From positions 1-64,000 of the forward strand of contig SCOX01000001.1 of assembly GCA_005503055.1 (NCBI GenBank): 64,000 bases of DNA. Reading direction: 5' to 3'. Each line of letters opens with the position of its first letter. The first letter of the stretch is position 1. A program made the translations under genes and the position numbers. This DNA comes from Lysobacteraceae bacterium P (GTDB lineage Bacteria; Pseudomonadota; Gammaproteobacteria; Xanthomonadales; Xanthomonadaceae). This document shows, piece after piece, positions 40,370 through 49,312 of this stretch. Under the pieces are notes generated by a model. The model saw only the letters and a program-made list of their open reading frames with translations, was not told the origin of the DNA and did not search any database.

Positions 40370-42336
40370 CGTGCAGGCTCCGGAGTCGCGTCGTTGGCAG
40401 GAGCCGGGCTCGGCGCCGTCGCGACGCGGCGGAAGCGACGATCCGTCGCAGTCACCAGCCCACCCAGCATCATCAGCAACGCGCCGGCCCAGATCCAGCG
40501 CACGAACGGCTTGATGTGCACGCGCAGCGCCCATGAGTCATTGCCGAGCGGTTCGCCCAGCGCGACGTACAGATCGCGCGTGAGGCCGCGTTCGATCGCC
40601 GCTTCGGTCATCACCTGGCCGCCGCTGGCGTAGGCGCGCTTCTCCGGATGCATCACGGTCAGCGGCTTGTCGTTCTCGAACACCGTGACGGTACCGCGAT
40701 CGGCTTCGTAGTTCGGTCCCTGCGAATGCGCGGCGCCGTCGAAGCGGAACGAATAGCGGCCCAGTTCGACCGTCTCGCCCTTCGCGACGGCGAGTTCGCG
40801 CTGCGTCGTCAGGCCTTCGGTCAGCAGCGCGCCGACCAGGAACACGGCGACGCCGAAGTGCGCGAGCGTCATGCCGAGCATCTCGGCGGTGAAGCGCTGG
40901 CCCGTGGTCTGGCTGCGCACGCGCGTCCACACGAAGCGCGCCGTGCCGAACAACACCCACGCCGCGCCGAGTACGCCCGCGGCGACCTTCACCGGCCCCT
41001 GCGGCGCCATGAAATACGCCACGACCGCCAGCGCGATCGCCAGGCCCGCCCACGGCAACAGCATCGCCAGCGGCTTCGACGGTTGCTCGCGCTGCCAGCG
41101 CGTGATCGGGCCGAACGGCAGCAGCAACACCAGCGGCGCCATCAGCAGCACGAACATCAGCGCGAAGTACGGTGGGCCGACGGAAATCTTGCCCAGTTCC
41201 AATGCGTCGGCCAGCAGCGGATACAGCGTGCCCAGCAGCACCATCGCGCAGGCCGTCGACAGCAGCAGGTTGTTGGCCAGCAGCAGCGTCTCGCGCGAAG
41301 CGATGTCGAACGGCTTGCCGCCGTCTTCGGACGACGGCGCGCGCAACGCGTACAGCAGCAGCGAACCGCCGACGACGATGCCGAGGAAGATCAGGATGAA
41401 CAACCCGCGTGCCGGATCGGCGGCGAACGCGTGCACGCTGGTCAGCACGCCCGAGCGCACCAGGAACGTGCCCAGCAGCGACAGTGAGAACGTCGCGATC
41501 GCCAGCAGCAGCGTCCAGCCGCGGAAGCTCCCACGTTTTTCCGTCACAGCCTGCGAATGCAGCAGCGCCGCACCGGCAAGCCACGGCATGAAGCTGGCGT
41601 TCTCGACCGGATCCCAGAACCACCAGCCGCCCCAGCCCAGTTCGTAATACGCCCACCACGAACCCAGCGCGATGCCGAGCGTGAGGAACGCCCAGGCGAC
41701 GTTGGTCCACGGGCGCGTCCAGCGCAGCCATCGCGCGTCGATCTTTCCGTCCAGCAGTGCTGCGATCGCGAAGGCGAACGGCACCGAGAAGCCCACGTAG
41801 CCCAGGTACAGCATGGGCGGGTGGATGATCATTCCCGGATCCTGCAGCAGCGGATTGAGGTCGCGGCCTTCGGCGGCGGCCGGCAGCAGGCGCAGGAACG
41901 GATTGCTGGTGAAGATCAGGAACGCGAGGAAGCCCGCGCTCACCAGGCCCATCACGCCCAGCACGCGCGCGACGACGTTCTCGGGCAGGCTGCGCGAGAA
42001 GCGCGCGACCGCGCCGGTCCAGACGGCCAGGATCAGCGCCCACAGCAGCAGCGAGCCCTCGTGCGCGCCCCAGACCGCGGTGTAGCGGTAGATCAGCGGC
42101 AGCAGGGAATTGCTGTTCTCGGCGACGTAGCGCAGCGAGAAATCCTGCGTCACGAAGCCGTGGGTGAGGATCACGAAGGCCAACGCCAGCAGGGCCAGCT
42201 GCGCGTAGGCGGCGGGTCGGGCGATGGCCATCCACGGCGCCAGGCCGCGTTGCGCGCCGGCCAGCGGCAGCGCCGCCTGCAGGACCGCCACCAGCAGCGC
42301 CAGGATCAGCGCGACCTGCCCGATCTCGGCGAGCAC
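40366..42336 (-). CDS. ccmF: heme lyase subunit CcmF
   Basis: 656 residues with about 15 membrane helices. The tryptophan-rich WWD domain is visible (GWGGWWFWDPVENASFMPW, near residue 230-250) with the associated conserved His residues. CcmF joins heme from holo-CcmE to apocytochrome c together with CcmH and CcmI. GTG 42336 is the start, immediately after the ccmE TAA with no spacer. Length is normal for the family. Confidence 0.97.
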   Translation of the reverse strand: MLAEIGQVALILALLVAVLQAALPLAGAQRGLAPWMAIARPAAYAQLALLALAFVILTHGFVTQDFSLRYVAENSNSLLPLIYRYTAVWGAHEGSLLLWALILAVWTGAVARFSRSLPENVVARVLGVMGLVSAGFLAFLIFTSNPFLRLLPAAAEGRDLNPLLQDPGMIIHPPMLYLGYVGFSVPFAFAIAALLDGKIDARWLRWTRPWTNVAWAFLTLGIALGSWWAYYELGWGGWWFWDPVENASFMPWLAGAALLHSQAVTEKRGSFRGWTLLLAIATFSLSLLGTFLVRSGVLTSVHAFAADPARGLFILIFLGIVVGGSLLLYALRAPSSEDGGKPFDIASRETLLLANNLLLSTACAMVLLGTLYPLLADALELGKISVGPPYFALMFVLLMAPLVLLLPFGPITRWQREQPSKPLAMLLPWAGLAIALAVVAYFMAPQGPVKVAAGVLGAAWVLFGTARFVWTRVRSQTTGQRFTAEMLGMTLAHFGVAVFLVGALLTEGLTTQRELAVAKGETVELGRYSFRFDGAAHSQGPNYEADRGTVTVFENDKPLTVMHPEKRAYASGGQVMTEAAIERGLTRDLYVALGEPLGNDSWALRVHIKPFVRWIWAGALLMMLGGLVTATDRRFRRVATAPSPAPANDATPEPAR

Positions 42337-42813
42337 TTAGTTGGCTTCCTTGGCGACGGGCGCGCCGCCCGGCGCCGCAACGTCGTGTTTCTTGTGCGCC
42401 ATGCCCATCTTGTCGGCGACTTCCTTGGGCATGTAGTTCTCGTCGTGCTTGGCCAGGATCTGCTCGGCCACGAACACGCCGCCTTCCATGCGCCCGGTGG
42501 CGACCACGGCCTGCTTCTCGCGGAACAGGTCGGGCAGGATGCCGGTGTAGCGCACGGGCATCTTGGCGTCGCCGTCGTCGACCAGGAACGTGGCTTCCAG
42601 CGAACCGGGCGCGCGCTTGAACGAATCGGCGGCGACCATGCCGCCCAGGCGGAAGCGCGCCTGCCCGCCGGCTTCGCCGCGCAGCACTTCGCTGGGCGTG
42701 TAGAGGTAGGCGATGTTGCGTTGCAGGGCCATCGCGACCAGCGCGGTAGCGATGCCGGCGGCCACGACCAGGGCGATCACCCAGAGCAGACGACGGCGAC
42801 GGACGGGATTCAT
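42337..42813 (-). CDS. ccmE: heme chaperone CcmE
   Basis: 158 residues. One N-terminal membrane helix (about 8-30) and a periplasmic OB-fold. The covalent heme-binding His is in [12 protein letters not shown] (His near residue 123), with the conserved Tyr following four residues later, as in the HxxxY type. It accepts heme from CcmABCD and hands it to CcmF. A His/Lys-containing tail (HKKHD) is present. Confidence 0.96.
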   Translation of the reverse strand: MNPVRRRRLLWVIALVVAAGIATALVAMALQRNIAYLYTPSEVLRGEAGGQARFRLGGMVAADSFKRAPGSLEATFLVDDGDAKMPVRYTGILPDLFREKQAVVATGRMEGGVFVAEQILAKHDENYMPKEVADKMGMAHKKHDVAAPGGAPVAKEAN

Positions 42814-42867
42814 CGGGGAATACTCTCGAACGGAAGCGGGCTGGCGGAGGCGGGCGTAAAGCGTGGA

Positions 42868-43035
42868 CTAGCGGGTGAGCTCGGCGTCCCGGCCCGGGCG
42901 CGCGGACTCGCGCGCGGCACGCAGGCGGGCGCCGCGCAGCTCGCGGCGGATCTGCAGTTTCGTGCTGGCGAAATCCCAGGCCAGCACGATCACGAACACC
43001 GCGTAGGCGGCGATGACGTAGTTGAGGTAGTTCAC
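42868..43035 (-). CDS. ccmD: heme exporter subunit CcmD
   Basis: 55 residues. A single membrane helix (NYVIAAYAVFVIVLAWDF) followed by a basic tail is the typical CcmD layout; it stabilises holo-CcmE release from CcmC. GTG 43035 overlaps the ccmC stop by 4 nt (GTGA), which supports this start over longer open-frame readings. Confidence 0.9.
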   Translation of the reverse strand: MNYLNYVIAAYAVFVIVLAWDFASTKLQIRRELRGARLRAARESARPGRDAELTR

Positions 43036-43799
43036 TGTCGGCTCTCCTGCGCGGACGTTCCCTGCGCGAGCGAGGCGACCCAGGCCTTGCCGCTTTCGCG
43101 GCGCAGGTTGTCGGCGCGCGCACGGGTCAGCAACGCCCCGACGAACCACAGCTTGGTGCCCACGATCATCCAGATCAGCGGCCCGATCATGCTCGAATCC
43201 ATCTTCGACTCACCGAAGATGTCGATGGTCTGGCCCTGGTGCAGCGAGTTCCACCACACCACCGAGTAGCGGATCACCGGCAACAGCACCACGCCGACGA
43301 TGGCCAGCAGGCCGGCGGCGCGCGCCGCGGCACGGCGGTCGTCGATGGCGTTGTACAGGCCGATCACGCCCAGGTAGAGGAACAGCAGGATCAGTTCCGT
43401 CGTCAGGCGCGGATCCCAGTCCCACCAGGTGCCCCACATCGGCCTGCCCCAGATGGAGCCGGTGGCGAGCGTGATGAGGGTGAAGGCGGCGCCGATCGGC
43501 GCGCAGGCCATGGCCAGGATCTCGCACAGCTTGATGCGCCAGATCAGCGCGATGGCCGCGTACACCGCCATCAGCCCGAACACGGCCATGCTCATCCAGG
43601 CGCTGGGCACGTGGATGTACAGGATGCGGAAGCTGTCGCCCTGCTGGTAATCGGCCGGCACCTGGAACAGCGCGCCGTACAGGCCCCACGCCATCACCAG
43701 CAGGCCCAGGCCGTAGCCCCATGGCGCCCAGCGCGCGGCGAAGCGGTCGAAGTAGGGCGGCGAACCGAGTTTGTGGAACCAGCGGAGGATCGGATTCAT
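43032..43799 (-). CDS. ccmC: heme transporter/handling protein CcmC
   Basis: 255 residues with six membrane helices. The WWD signature is GRPMWGTWWDWDPRLT (about residues 115-130), and conserved His lie near IHVPSAW and SLHQGQ. CcmC binds heme and loads it on CcmE. It is the first gene after a 137-nt gap in the cluster that carries an FNR/Anr-like box, so it may begin its own transcript. Confidence 0.96.
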   Translation of the reverse strand: MNPILRWFHKLGSPPYFDRFAARWAPWGYGLGLLVMAWGLYGALFQVPADYQQGDSFRILYIHVPSAWMSMAVFGLMAVYAAIALIWRIKLCEILAMACAPIGAAFTLITLATGSIWGRPMWGTWWDWDPRLTTELILLFLYLGVIGLYNAIDDRRAAARAAGLLAIVGVVLLPVIRYSVVWWNSLHQGQTIDIFGESKMDSSMIGPLIWMIVGTKLWFVGALLTRARADNLRRESGKAWVASLAQGTSAQESRQ

Positions 43800-43881
43800 C
43801 GTTTCTCAGCCCACGTCCGGAATGTCGGTCCGGGCAGTGGCGGGTTGCGGCGGATTGTCGCGTCTGCCTGGCATCGGGCCT

Positions 43882-43895
43882 TTGATTTGGCTCAA
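43882..43895 (-). promoter_or_regulatory. FNR/Anr-like box upstream of ccmC
   Basis: TTGATTTGGCTCAA differs at one base from the FNR/Anr consensus TTGAT-N4-ATCAA. It lies 83 bp upstream of ccmC in the only sizeable gap of the ccm cluster. A stem GGGCCTT/AAGGCCC overlaps the box, so a transcript end or attenuator after ccmB is a second reading of the same stretch. Confidence 0.5.
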
Positions 43896-43936
43896 GGCCC
43901 GGATCGAAGCTCCGTTCGAACCGCCGGCCGGGTACT

Positions 43937-44629
43937 TCAGTTCAATGCGATGCGGATCGCGGCGGCCGCGGCCAGCGGCGCCAGCACCAGTGCCACCGCC
44001 AGTCCGGCCCCGAGCAGCAGCAACGCCCCGATCGGATCCAGCCCCTGCGCCGAGGCAGCCACGCTGCCTGCGCCGAACACCAGCACCGGCACGTACAACG
44101 GCAGCGCCAGCAGGGCCACGAGTATACCGGAGCGCCGCATCCCGACCGTCAGCGCCGCCACCACCGCGCCGATCAGGCTCAGCAGCGGCGTGCCCAGCGC
44201 CAGCGAGATCATCAGCACCGGAAGCTGTTCGCGCGGCAGGTACAGCAGCTCGCCCAGGAACGGCGCGGCGATCAGCAGCGGCAGCGCGGTCGTGGCCCAG
44301 TGCATGAACGTGCGCACGCCGACCAGCCAGGCCAGCGGCACCGGCGCGAGCATCCATTGTTCGAGCGAACCGTCCTCGGCGTCGCCGCGGAACAGGGTGT
44401 CCAGCGACAGCAGCCCGGCCAGCAGCATCGACAGCCAGAGCACGGCGGCGGCGACCCTCGACAGCGCGGCGCGTTCGCCGCCCAGGGCCAGCGCGAACAG
44501 CACCACCACCAGCAGGGCGAACAGCGCCGGTTGCAGCGCGTCGCCGCGACGACGCCAGAGCAGGCGCAGGTCGCGGGTGAGCAGGGCGCGGGCGGCGCCG
44601 GTCAGGCTGGGCGTGGTCGAGGCGCTCAT
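43937..44629 (-). CDS. ccmB: heme exporter membrane subunit CcmB
   Basis: 230 residues with six membrane helices. The segment [21 protein letters not shown] and the [20 protein letters not shown] segment are typical of CcmB, the membrane half of the CcmAB ABC complex that releases holo-CcmE. ATG 44629 overlaps the ccmA stop by 4 nt (ATGA). It is separated from ccmC by 137 nt, the only break in the cluster. Confidence 0.95.
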   Translation of the reverse strand: MSASTTPSLTGAARALLTRDLRLLWRRRGDALQPALFALLVVVLFALALGGERAALSRVAAAVLWLSMLLAGLLSLDTLFRGDAEDGSLEQWMLAPVPLAWLVGVRTFMHWATTALPLLIAAPFLGELLYLPREQLPVLMISLALGTPLLSLIGAVVAALTVGMRRSGILVALLALPLYVPVLVFGAGSVAASAQGLDPIGALLLLGAGLAVALVLAPLAAAAAIRIALN

Positions 44630-45276
44630 GCGGCGCCCGCCTTGCTCAGCACCAGCATGCGCGTGCGCACCGGCGGCGCGGCGTAGGCGCCGTGGGTGGT
44701 CACCAGGGCGGCGCCGCCTTCGCGCAGGTGCGCCTGGACCATTCGATTGACCAGCTCGATTCCTTCCAGATCCAGGTTCGCGTACGGCTCGTCGAGCAGC
44801 CACAACGGCGCCGGGGACATCCAGAGCCGGGCGAGCGAGAGCCGCTTCTTCTGGCCGGCCGACAGCTGGCGGGCCAGCGCGTCCTCGTAGCCGGCCAGAC
44901 CGACGATCGCCAGCGCGTTCTCCGGTAGTTGTGCGCGGCGGCGGCCCTGCAGGCCGCACAGGAAATCCAGGTTCTCGATCGCGCTCAGGTCCGCCTTCAG
45001 GCCGGGCAGGTGGCTGAGGTAGGCGATGGCGCGCGCCCGGCGGGCGTGGCCGGCCGGTTCGCCGTCCAGGTCGATCTCGCCGCCGTCGGCGCGAAGCAGC
45101 CCGGCCAGCACCCGCAGCAGGGTGGTCTTGCCGGCGCCGTTGTCGCCCTGGACGAGCAGCGCTTCGCCGGCATCGACATTGAAGTCCAACGGGCCGAACA
45201 CGGGCGCGTCGTTGCGCGCGAAGCGCAGGCCTCGGGCTGCCAGCAAGGGCGGGGCGGGACGATCGTTGGGGGTCAT
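44626..45276 (-). CDS. ccmA: heme exporter ATP-binding subunit CcmA
   Basis: 216 residues of ABC ATPase. Walker A is GDNGAGKTT (near residue 43), the signature is [10 protein letters not shown], Walker B is [11 protein letters not shown] and the H-loop is VTTHGA. ATP hydrolysis by CcmA with CcmB frees heme-loaded CcmE. First gene of the ccm cluster on the minus strand. Confidence 0.96.
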   Translation of the reverse strand: MTPNDRPAPPLLAARGLRFARNDAPVFGPLDFNVDAGEALLVQGDNGAGKTTLLRVLAGLLRADGGEIDLDGEPAGHARRARAIAYLSHLPGLKADLSAIENLDFLCGLQGRRRAQLPENALAIVGLAGYEDALARQLSAGQKKRLSLARLWMSPAPLWLLDEPYANLDLEGIELVNRMVQAHLREGGAALVTTHGAYAAPPVRTRMLVLSKAGAA

Positions 45277-45377
45277 CGGGCGGGCATGGGCGGCCGGTTG
45301 GCCGCGGGGCCGGCCATTTTATGCGAGTACCGGCGGGCGCCGCTTGCCGGCGTCGGGCCGACGGACCGGTCCGGCGC

Positions 45378-45851
45378 TCAGCCGGGGACCCAGTCGGTGT
45401 GGGCGGCCGCTTCGCCCATGGCCGGGTGGGGCATCAGCATGCACAGCCGGACCGGTTCCCCGGCGTGCCAGTGGAGGACGGCGGCCTGGCCGAATTCCAG
45501 CGCCAGGCGCACCACGGCGTCCTCGTCCAGGCCCGCCACCAGCCAGCCCGGCTCGCGCCAGTCGCCGGACAGGTCCTGTGCCCAGGCCGCATGGCGCGTC
45601 GCACGCAGTTCGTCGAGCTGCGCCACGAGCAGTGCGTCGGCGGCCTGGTTGGCGGTGTCCGAGCGCGGCTGCGAAGCCGGATTCCAGGCGGTGATGAAGG
45701 CGTAGCGCGGCGCGGGCGCGTAGGCTTCCAGATCGAGCGCGGGTTGCCCCACGCGCAGCGGCAGCGGGTCGCCATCGAGCACCACCACGTACTCGGCGGC
45801 GGCGTAGGCGGTGGCCAGTTCGGCGGCGTCGACGACCTGAAGTTCGCGCAT
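45378..45851 (-). CDS. DUF3293-type protein
   Basis: 157 residues of unknown function. RYAFITAWNPASQPRSDTANQAA is the hallmark segment of the DUF3293 family (about residues 49-71). The rest is a mixed alpha/beta domain without catalytic motif, signal peptide or membrane segment, so it is probably cytoplasmic. The ATG at 45851 precedes the conserved N terminus. The stop is about 100 nt before the ccmA start, but there is no overlap to suggest an operon. Confidence 0.82.
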   Translation of the reverse strand: MRELQVVDAAELATAYAAAEYVVVLDGDPLPLRVGQPALDLEAYAPAPRYAFITAWNPASQPRSDTANQAADALLVAQLDELRATRHAAWAQDLSGDWREPGWLVAGLDEDAVVRLALEFGQAAVLHWHAGEPVRLCMLMPHPAMGEAAAHTDWVPG

Positions 45852-46018
45852 GGCCCCAGTCTCCTCGGCGTGGATGACACCTGCAATCATGCCCTTGCAC
45901 GCCCGCCCGGCAAGCCCGGCCGTGCGATGCGCAGATGAGCGTTCGTCATGACGTCGCCGTGCCCGCGTCCTTACACTTGGCGACCCGCACACCCTCCCAC
46001 ATCGAGTCCCCACCCGCG

Positions 46019-47167
46019 ATGACCCTGCAAACCAAGCTGCCCAAGGTCGGCACGACCATCTTCACCGTCATGTCGCAGCTCGCGCTCGAACACGACGCGG
46101 TCAACCTGGGGCAGGGCTTTCCCGACTTCAATGTGCCCGAGCGCCTGATCCAGGCGCTGGACCGCGCGATGCGCGAGGGCAAGAACCAGTACGCGCCGAT
46201 GACCGGCATTCCCGCGCTGCGCCAGGCCATCGCCGCGAAGACCGAGCGCTGCTACGGCCATCGGCCCGACGCCGATACCGAAATCACCGTCGTCTCCGGC
46301 GCCAGCGAAGCGATCTTCGACGCCATCGCCGCCGTCGTGCGGCCGGGCGAGGAAGTGATCGTGCTCGATCCCTGCTACGACTCGTACGAGCCGGCGATCG
46401 ACCTGGCCGGCGGCCGCGCCGTTCACGTGCCCCTGGACCCGGCGACCTTCGCGCCGGACTGGAACCTCATCCGCGCCGCGGTCACGCCGAAGACACGCAT
46501 GCTGATGATCAACTCGCCGCACAACCCGTCCGGCGCGATGTTCGGCGCCGACGACATCGCCCAGCTCACCACGCTGCTGCGCGAGACGAACATCTGGCTG
46601 CTGTCGGACGAGGTCTACGAGCACATCGTGTTCGACGGCCGCCGCCACGAATCAGTGCTGCTGTATCCGGAACTGCGCGAGCGCGCGTTCGTCGTGTCCA
46701 GCTTCGGCAAGACCTACCACTGCACGGGCTGGAAGCTGGGCTACTGCATCGCGCCGCCGCTGCTCTCTGCCGAGCTGCGCAAGGTGCACCAGTACAACAC
46801 CTTCTGCACCTTCGCCCCGGCGCAGTGGGCGTTCGCGGAAATGATCGAAGCCGAGCCGGAGCATTACGAGCAGCTCGGCGCGTTCTACGAAGCCAAGCGC
46901 GACCGCTTCCGCGAGCAGCTGCTCACCACGCGCCTGAAGCCGCTGCCGGTGCCGGGCGGTTACTTCCAGCTGGTGGACTACTCCGACGTCAGCGACCTGG
47001 ACGATGCCGCGTTCTGCCGCTGGCTGACGACGGAAAAGGGCGTCGCCGCGATTCCGCTGTCGCCGTTCTACGAAACGCCGCCGACCGCGCAGCGCCTGGC
47101 ACGGCTGTGCTTCGCCAAGAACGAGACGACGCTGGACAAGGCGATCGAACGGTTGCAGAAGCTGTAA
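46019..47167 (+). CDS. methionine aminotransferase (YbdL-type, PLP-dependent)
   Basis: 382 residues, class I aminotransferase. The PLP lysine is in SSFGKTYHCTGWKLGY (near residue 231), with NSPHNPSG as the Asn-Pro phosphate-binding segment and a SDEVYEH aspartate. This YbdL-like clade prefers methionine and aromatic amino acids and uses 2-oxo acids as acceptors. The next gene encodes an omega-amidase-like protein; together they would run the methionine or glutamine salvage reactions of 4-methylthio-2-oxobutyrate. ATG 46019 matches the conserved start. Confidence 0.9.
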   Translation: MTLQTKLPKVGTTIFTVMSQLALEHDAVNLGQGFPDFNVPERLIQALDRAMREGKNQYAPMTGIPALRQAIAAKTERCYGHRPDADTEITVVSGASEAIFDAIAAVVRPGEEVIVLDPCYDSYEPAIDLAGGRAVHVPLDPATFAPDWNLIRAAVTPKTRMLMINSPHNPSGAMFGADDIAQLTTLLRETNIWLLSDEVYEHIVFDGRRHESVLLYPELRERAFVVSSFGKTYHCTGWKLGYCIAPPLLSAELRKVHQYNTFCTFAPAQWAFAEMIEAEPEHYEQLGAFYEAKRDRFREQLLTTRLKPLPVPGGYFQLVDYSDVSDLDDAAFCRWLTTEKGVAAIPLSPFYETPPTAQRLARLCFAKNETTLDKAIERLQKL

Positions 47168-47200
47168 TTCTGTCGTCCCCGCCTTCGCAGGGACGACGGC
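47168..47200. terminator. inverted repeat between aminotransferase and amidase genes
   Basis: CTGTCGTCCCC-GCCTTCGCA-GGGACGACGGC forms a 9 to 10-bp stem and belongs to dispersed family C. It might partly end or stabilise the aminotransferase transcript; a T tract is absent, so read-through into the amidase gene is expected. Confidence 0.5.
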
Positions 47201-47247
47201 AGCAAGAAGCTCCTGACTTCAAAAGACACCCGACTTCGCGAGATCCC

Positions 47248-48057
47248 ATGAACGACCTGCGCGTCACCCTCGTCCAAGGCGACACCCGCTGGCACGATCC
47301 GGCCGGCAACCGCGATTACTACGGTCGCCTCATCGCGCCGCTGCGTGGCGCGACGGATCTGGTGATCCTGCCGGAGACCTTCACCAGCGGCTTCTCCAAC
47401 GACGCCATCGGCAACGCCGAGACGATGGAAGGCGCCACGGTGCAATGGATCCGCGAACAGGCCGTGCGCCTGGACGCCGCGGTGACCGGCAGCGTGCAAT
47501 TGCGCGACGGCGACGGCGTCTACAACCGCCTGCTGTTCGCCACGCCCGACGGCGCATTGAGCACCTACGACAAGCGCCACCTGTTCCGCTATGCGCGCGA
47601 ACACGAGCGCTACGCGGCCGGTCGCGATCGCCTCACGCTGGAATGGCGCGGTTGGCGCATCTGCCCCCTAGTCTGCTACGACCTGCGCTTCCCGGTGTTC
47701 TCGCGCAACCGCTTCGACGTGGAACGCGCCGGCCAGCTCGACTTCGACCTGATGATCTTCGTCGCCAACTGGCCGGCCGCGCGCAGCCATCCGTGGAAGA
47801 CGCTGCTGCGCGCGCGTGCGATCGAAAACCTGTGCTATGTCGCGGCCGTGAACCGCGTCGGCACCGACGGCAACGGTCTGGACTACGCGGGCGACAGCGC
47901 GGTGATCGACTACGTCGGCCAGCCCGTGACCGAATGCGGCGACGTCGAATCCGTCGTCACCGCCACGCTGTCGGCGCAGGGCCTCGCCGAACACCGCGAA
48001 CGCTTCCCGGCGATGCTCGACGCGGACGCGTTCGAGCTGAAGAGCCGGGGTTGGTGA
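47248..48057 (+). CDS. omega-amidase-like nitrilase (YafV type)
   Basis: 269 residues of the carbon-nitrogen hydrolase fold. The Glu-Lys-Cys triad is visible: LPETF (about residue 42), YDKRHLF (about 109) and PLVCYDLRF (about 143). The fourth Glu is probably in YAREHERY. YafV/omega-amidases hydrolyse 2-oxoglutaramate to 2-oxoglutarate, removing the product of glutamine transaminases. The adjacent methionine aminotransferase gene supports this. Only about 80 nt, holding a small hairpin, separate them, so one transcript is likely. Confidence 0.9.
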   Translation: MNDLRVTLVQGDTRWHDPAGNRDYYGRLIAPLRGATDLVILPETFTSGFSNDAIGNAETMEGATVQWIREQAVRLDAAVTGSVQLRDGDGVYNRLLFATPDGALSTYDKRHLFRYAREHERYAAGRDRLTLEWRGWRICPLVCYDLRFPVFSRNRFDVERAGQLDFDLMIFVANWPAARSHPWKTLLRARAIENLCYVAAVNRVGTDGNGLDYAGDSAVIDYVGQPVTECGDVESVVTATLSAQGLAEHRERFPAMLDADAFELKSRGW

Positions 48058-48438
48058 ATCGGGGTAGGGGATTGGCAAGCGCGGGCTTCCGCGGCGCGTT
48101 CTCCGAATCCTGAATCCGAATTCCCAAGCCCTATCCCGAATCCCGAATCCCGTCTTTTTCATGAATGGCGGCGATACGTGCTGCGCGGCCGTCGTCTTGA
48201 CATCACTGAACCGTGCGCTGCTTGGCGCTTTACGGCTTCGTGGCGCCTGTTCAGAAAATGGCTCGTTAAGGTTTGGCGTGTCATTGATTACCGCACCCCA
48301 ACACACGAGCCGCAGCGCCCCGCGCGTGCCCCGCGCAGAAAAAAAACATCACCACCCATCCGCCTGCGGCACGACTTCCCCCGGTCACGCAGGCATTGCG
48401 TGCGCGACGTTCGCGCACGTCATTGAAGGAGACATCCG
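48058..48438. other. gene-free region upstream of the OmpA-like lipoprotein
   Basis: 381 nt. A run of short GAATCC-type repeats covers about 48103-48153 (TCCCGAATCCCGAATCCCG). It is followed by an A/T-richer stretch around 48250-48300 that may hold the promoter, and by a strong GGAG ribosome binding site at about 48427. A 108-codon open frame across 48161-48487 overlaps the next gene in another frame and lacks a ribosome binding site. Confidence 0.65.
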
Positions 48439-49125
48439 ATGGTTACTACTCGTTTGGTCAGTGCAGGTTTGGTCAGTGCAGGTTTGATCAGTGCAGGTTC
48501 GATCAGTGCAGGTTCGATCAGTGCAGGTTCGATCGGCGCACGCCTGATCCGCAACACCGGCTTCGCTGTGGCGCTGGGTGCCGTCGCGCTCACCGGCTGC
48601 ACGCAGTACGTGAAGCGCGATGAGTTCGACGCGACGGTCGCCGAGCTTCGCGCCACCGACCAGAAGCTGCAGTCGCAGCTCGATACGCTCTCGCAGAAGC
48701 ACGACGCGCTGGTCACGCAGCTCGCCGGTCGCACCCGCGTGGATACCGCCGCTCACTTCGCCACCGACGACGCCGCCCTCAGCGATCAGGACAAGCCACT
48801 GCTGGACGACTTCGCCCGTGTGATCCGCGACAGCCATTCCCAGGCCGTCATCACCGTGGAAGGCTTCGCCGACCCGTCCGGTTCGTCGGCGCACAACCGT
48901 CGCCTGGGCCTGCGTCGCGCGCAGTCCGTGCGCGATTACCTCGTCGGCGCCGGCCTGGGCGACCAGCAGGTGCGCGCGGTGAGCTACGGCGAAGACAAGA
49001 ACCGCCAGGTGCAAAAGGGCGCGGTCGGTGAGGCCGGCCAGGCCAACCGCCGCGTCTCGCTCGTGGTCGACTACGCCGGTCCGCGCACCGATGCGCAGCA
49101 GCCGCAGCAGACGGCCGCGCTGTAA
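48439..49125 (+). CDS. OmpA-family lipoprotein with repeat-expanded N terminus
   Basis: 228 residues. The C-terminal OmpA/MotB domain (about 120-215) has the peptidoglycan-binding segments EGFADPSGSSAHNRRLGLRRAQ and NRRVSLVV. A coiled region (VAELRATDQKLQSQLDTLSQK) precedes it. The lipobox is VALTGC, so it is lipid-anchored and probably links the outer membrane to peptidoglycan. The region before the hydrophobic signal core is unusual: six in-frame 15-bp repeats encode (L/S)(V/I)SAG pentapeptides. ATG 48439 follows GGAG at good spacing; a start inside the repeats is possible. Confidence 0.88.
   Translation: MVTTRLVSAGLVSAGLISAGSISAGSISAGSIGARLIRNTGFAVALGAVALTGCTQYVKRDEFDATVAELRATDQKLQSQLDTLSQKHDALVTQLAGRTRVDTAAHFATDDAALSDQDKPLLDDFARVIRDSHSQAVITVEGFADPSGSSAHNRRLGLRRAQSVRDYLVGAGLGDQQVRAVSYGEDKNRQVQKGAVGEAGQANRRVSLVVDYAGPRTDAQQPQQTAAL
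48451..48540 (+). repeat. six 15-bp in-frame tandem repeats in the lipoprotein signal region
   Basis: Units of GGTTTGGTCAGTGCA type start at 48451, 48466, 48481, 48496, 48511 and 48526. Units 4 to 6 drift to GGTTCGATCAGTGCA and GGTTCGATCGGCGCA. Every change keeps the frame, and the number 15 means copy gain or loss cannot shift the reading frame. Confidence 0.93.
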
Positions 49126-49188
49126 GCGTGCACGCGATCCGGACGGCCACGCGCCGTCCGGATCGCAGCGCAGCATCGGGCGTACACT

Positions 49189-49215
49189 CCACGGGCCGCG
49201 TTCGCGGCCCGTTCC
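49189..49215 (+). terminator. hairpin after the OmpA-like lipoprotein gene
   Basis: ACGGGCCGCG-TTCG-CGGCCCGT: a stable stem about 65 nt after the stop codon. Only a weak T-rich tail follows, so the terminator assignment is tentative. Confidence 0.55.
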
Positions 49216-49312
49216 ATGTCTGGCGCCGATCCGGTCGCCAGCCCGAGATGCCGGCGCGCCGCGCCGATGACGACGACGCACCGGCCTGTCGAACAGCACA
49301 GGAGCCCCGGTC

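Noticed and set aside
48161-48487. 108-codon open frame before the OmpA-like lipoprotein
   Set aside because: Overlaps the lipoprotein start in another frame, lacks a ribosome binding site, and has no recognisable features.
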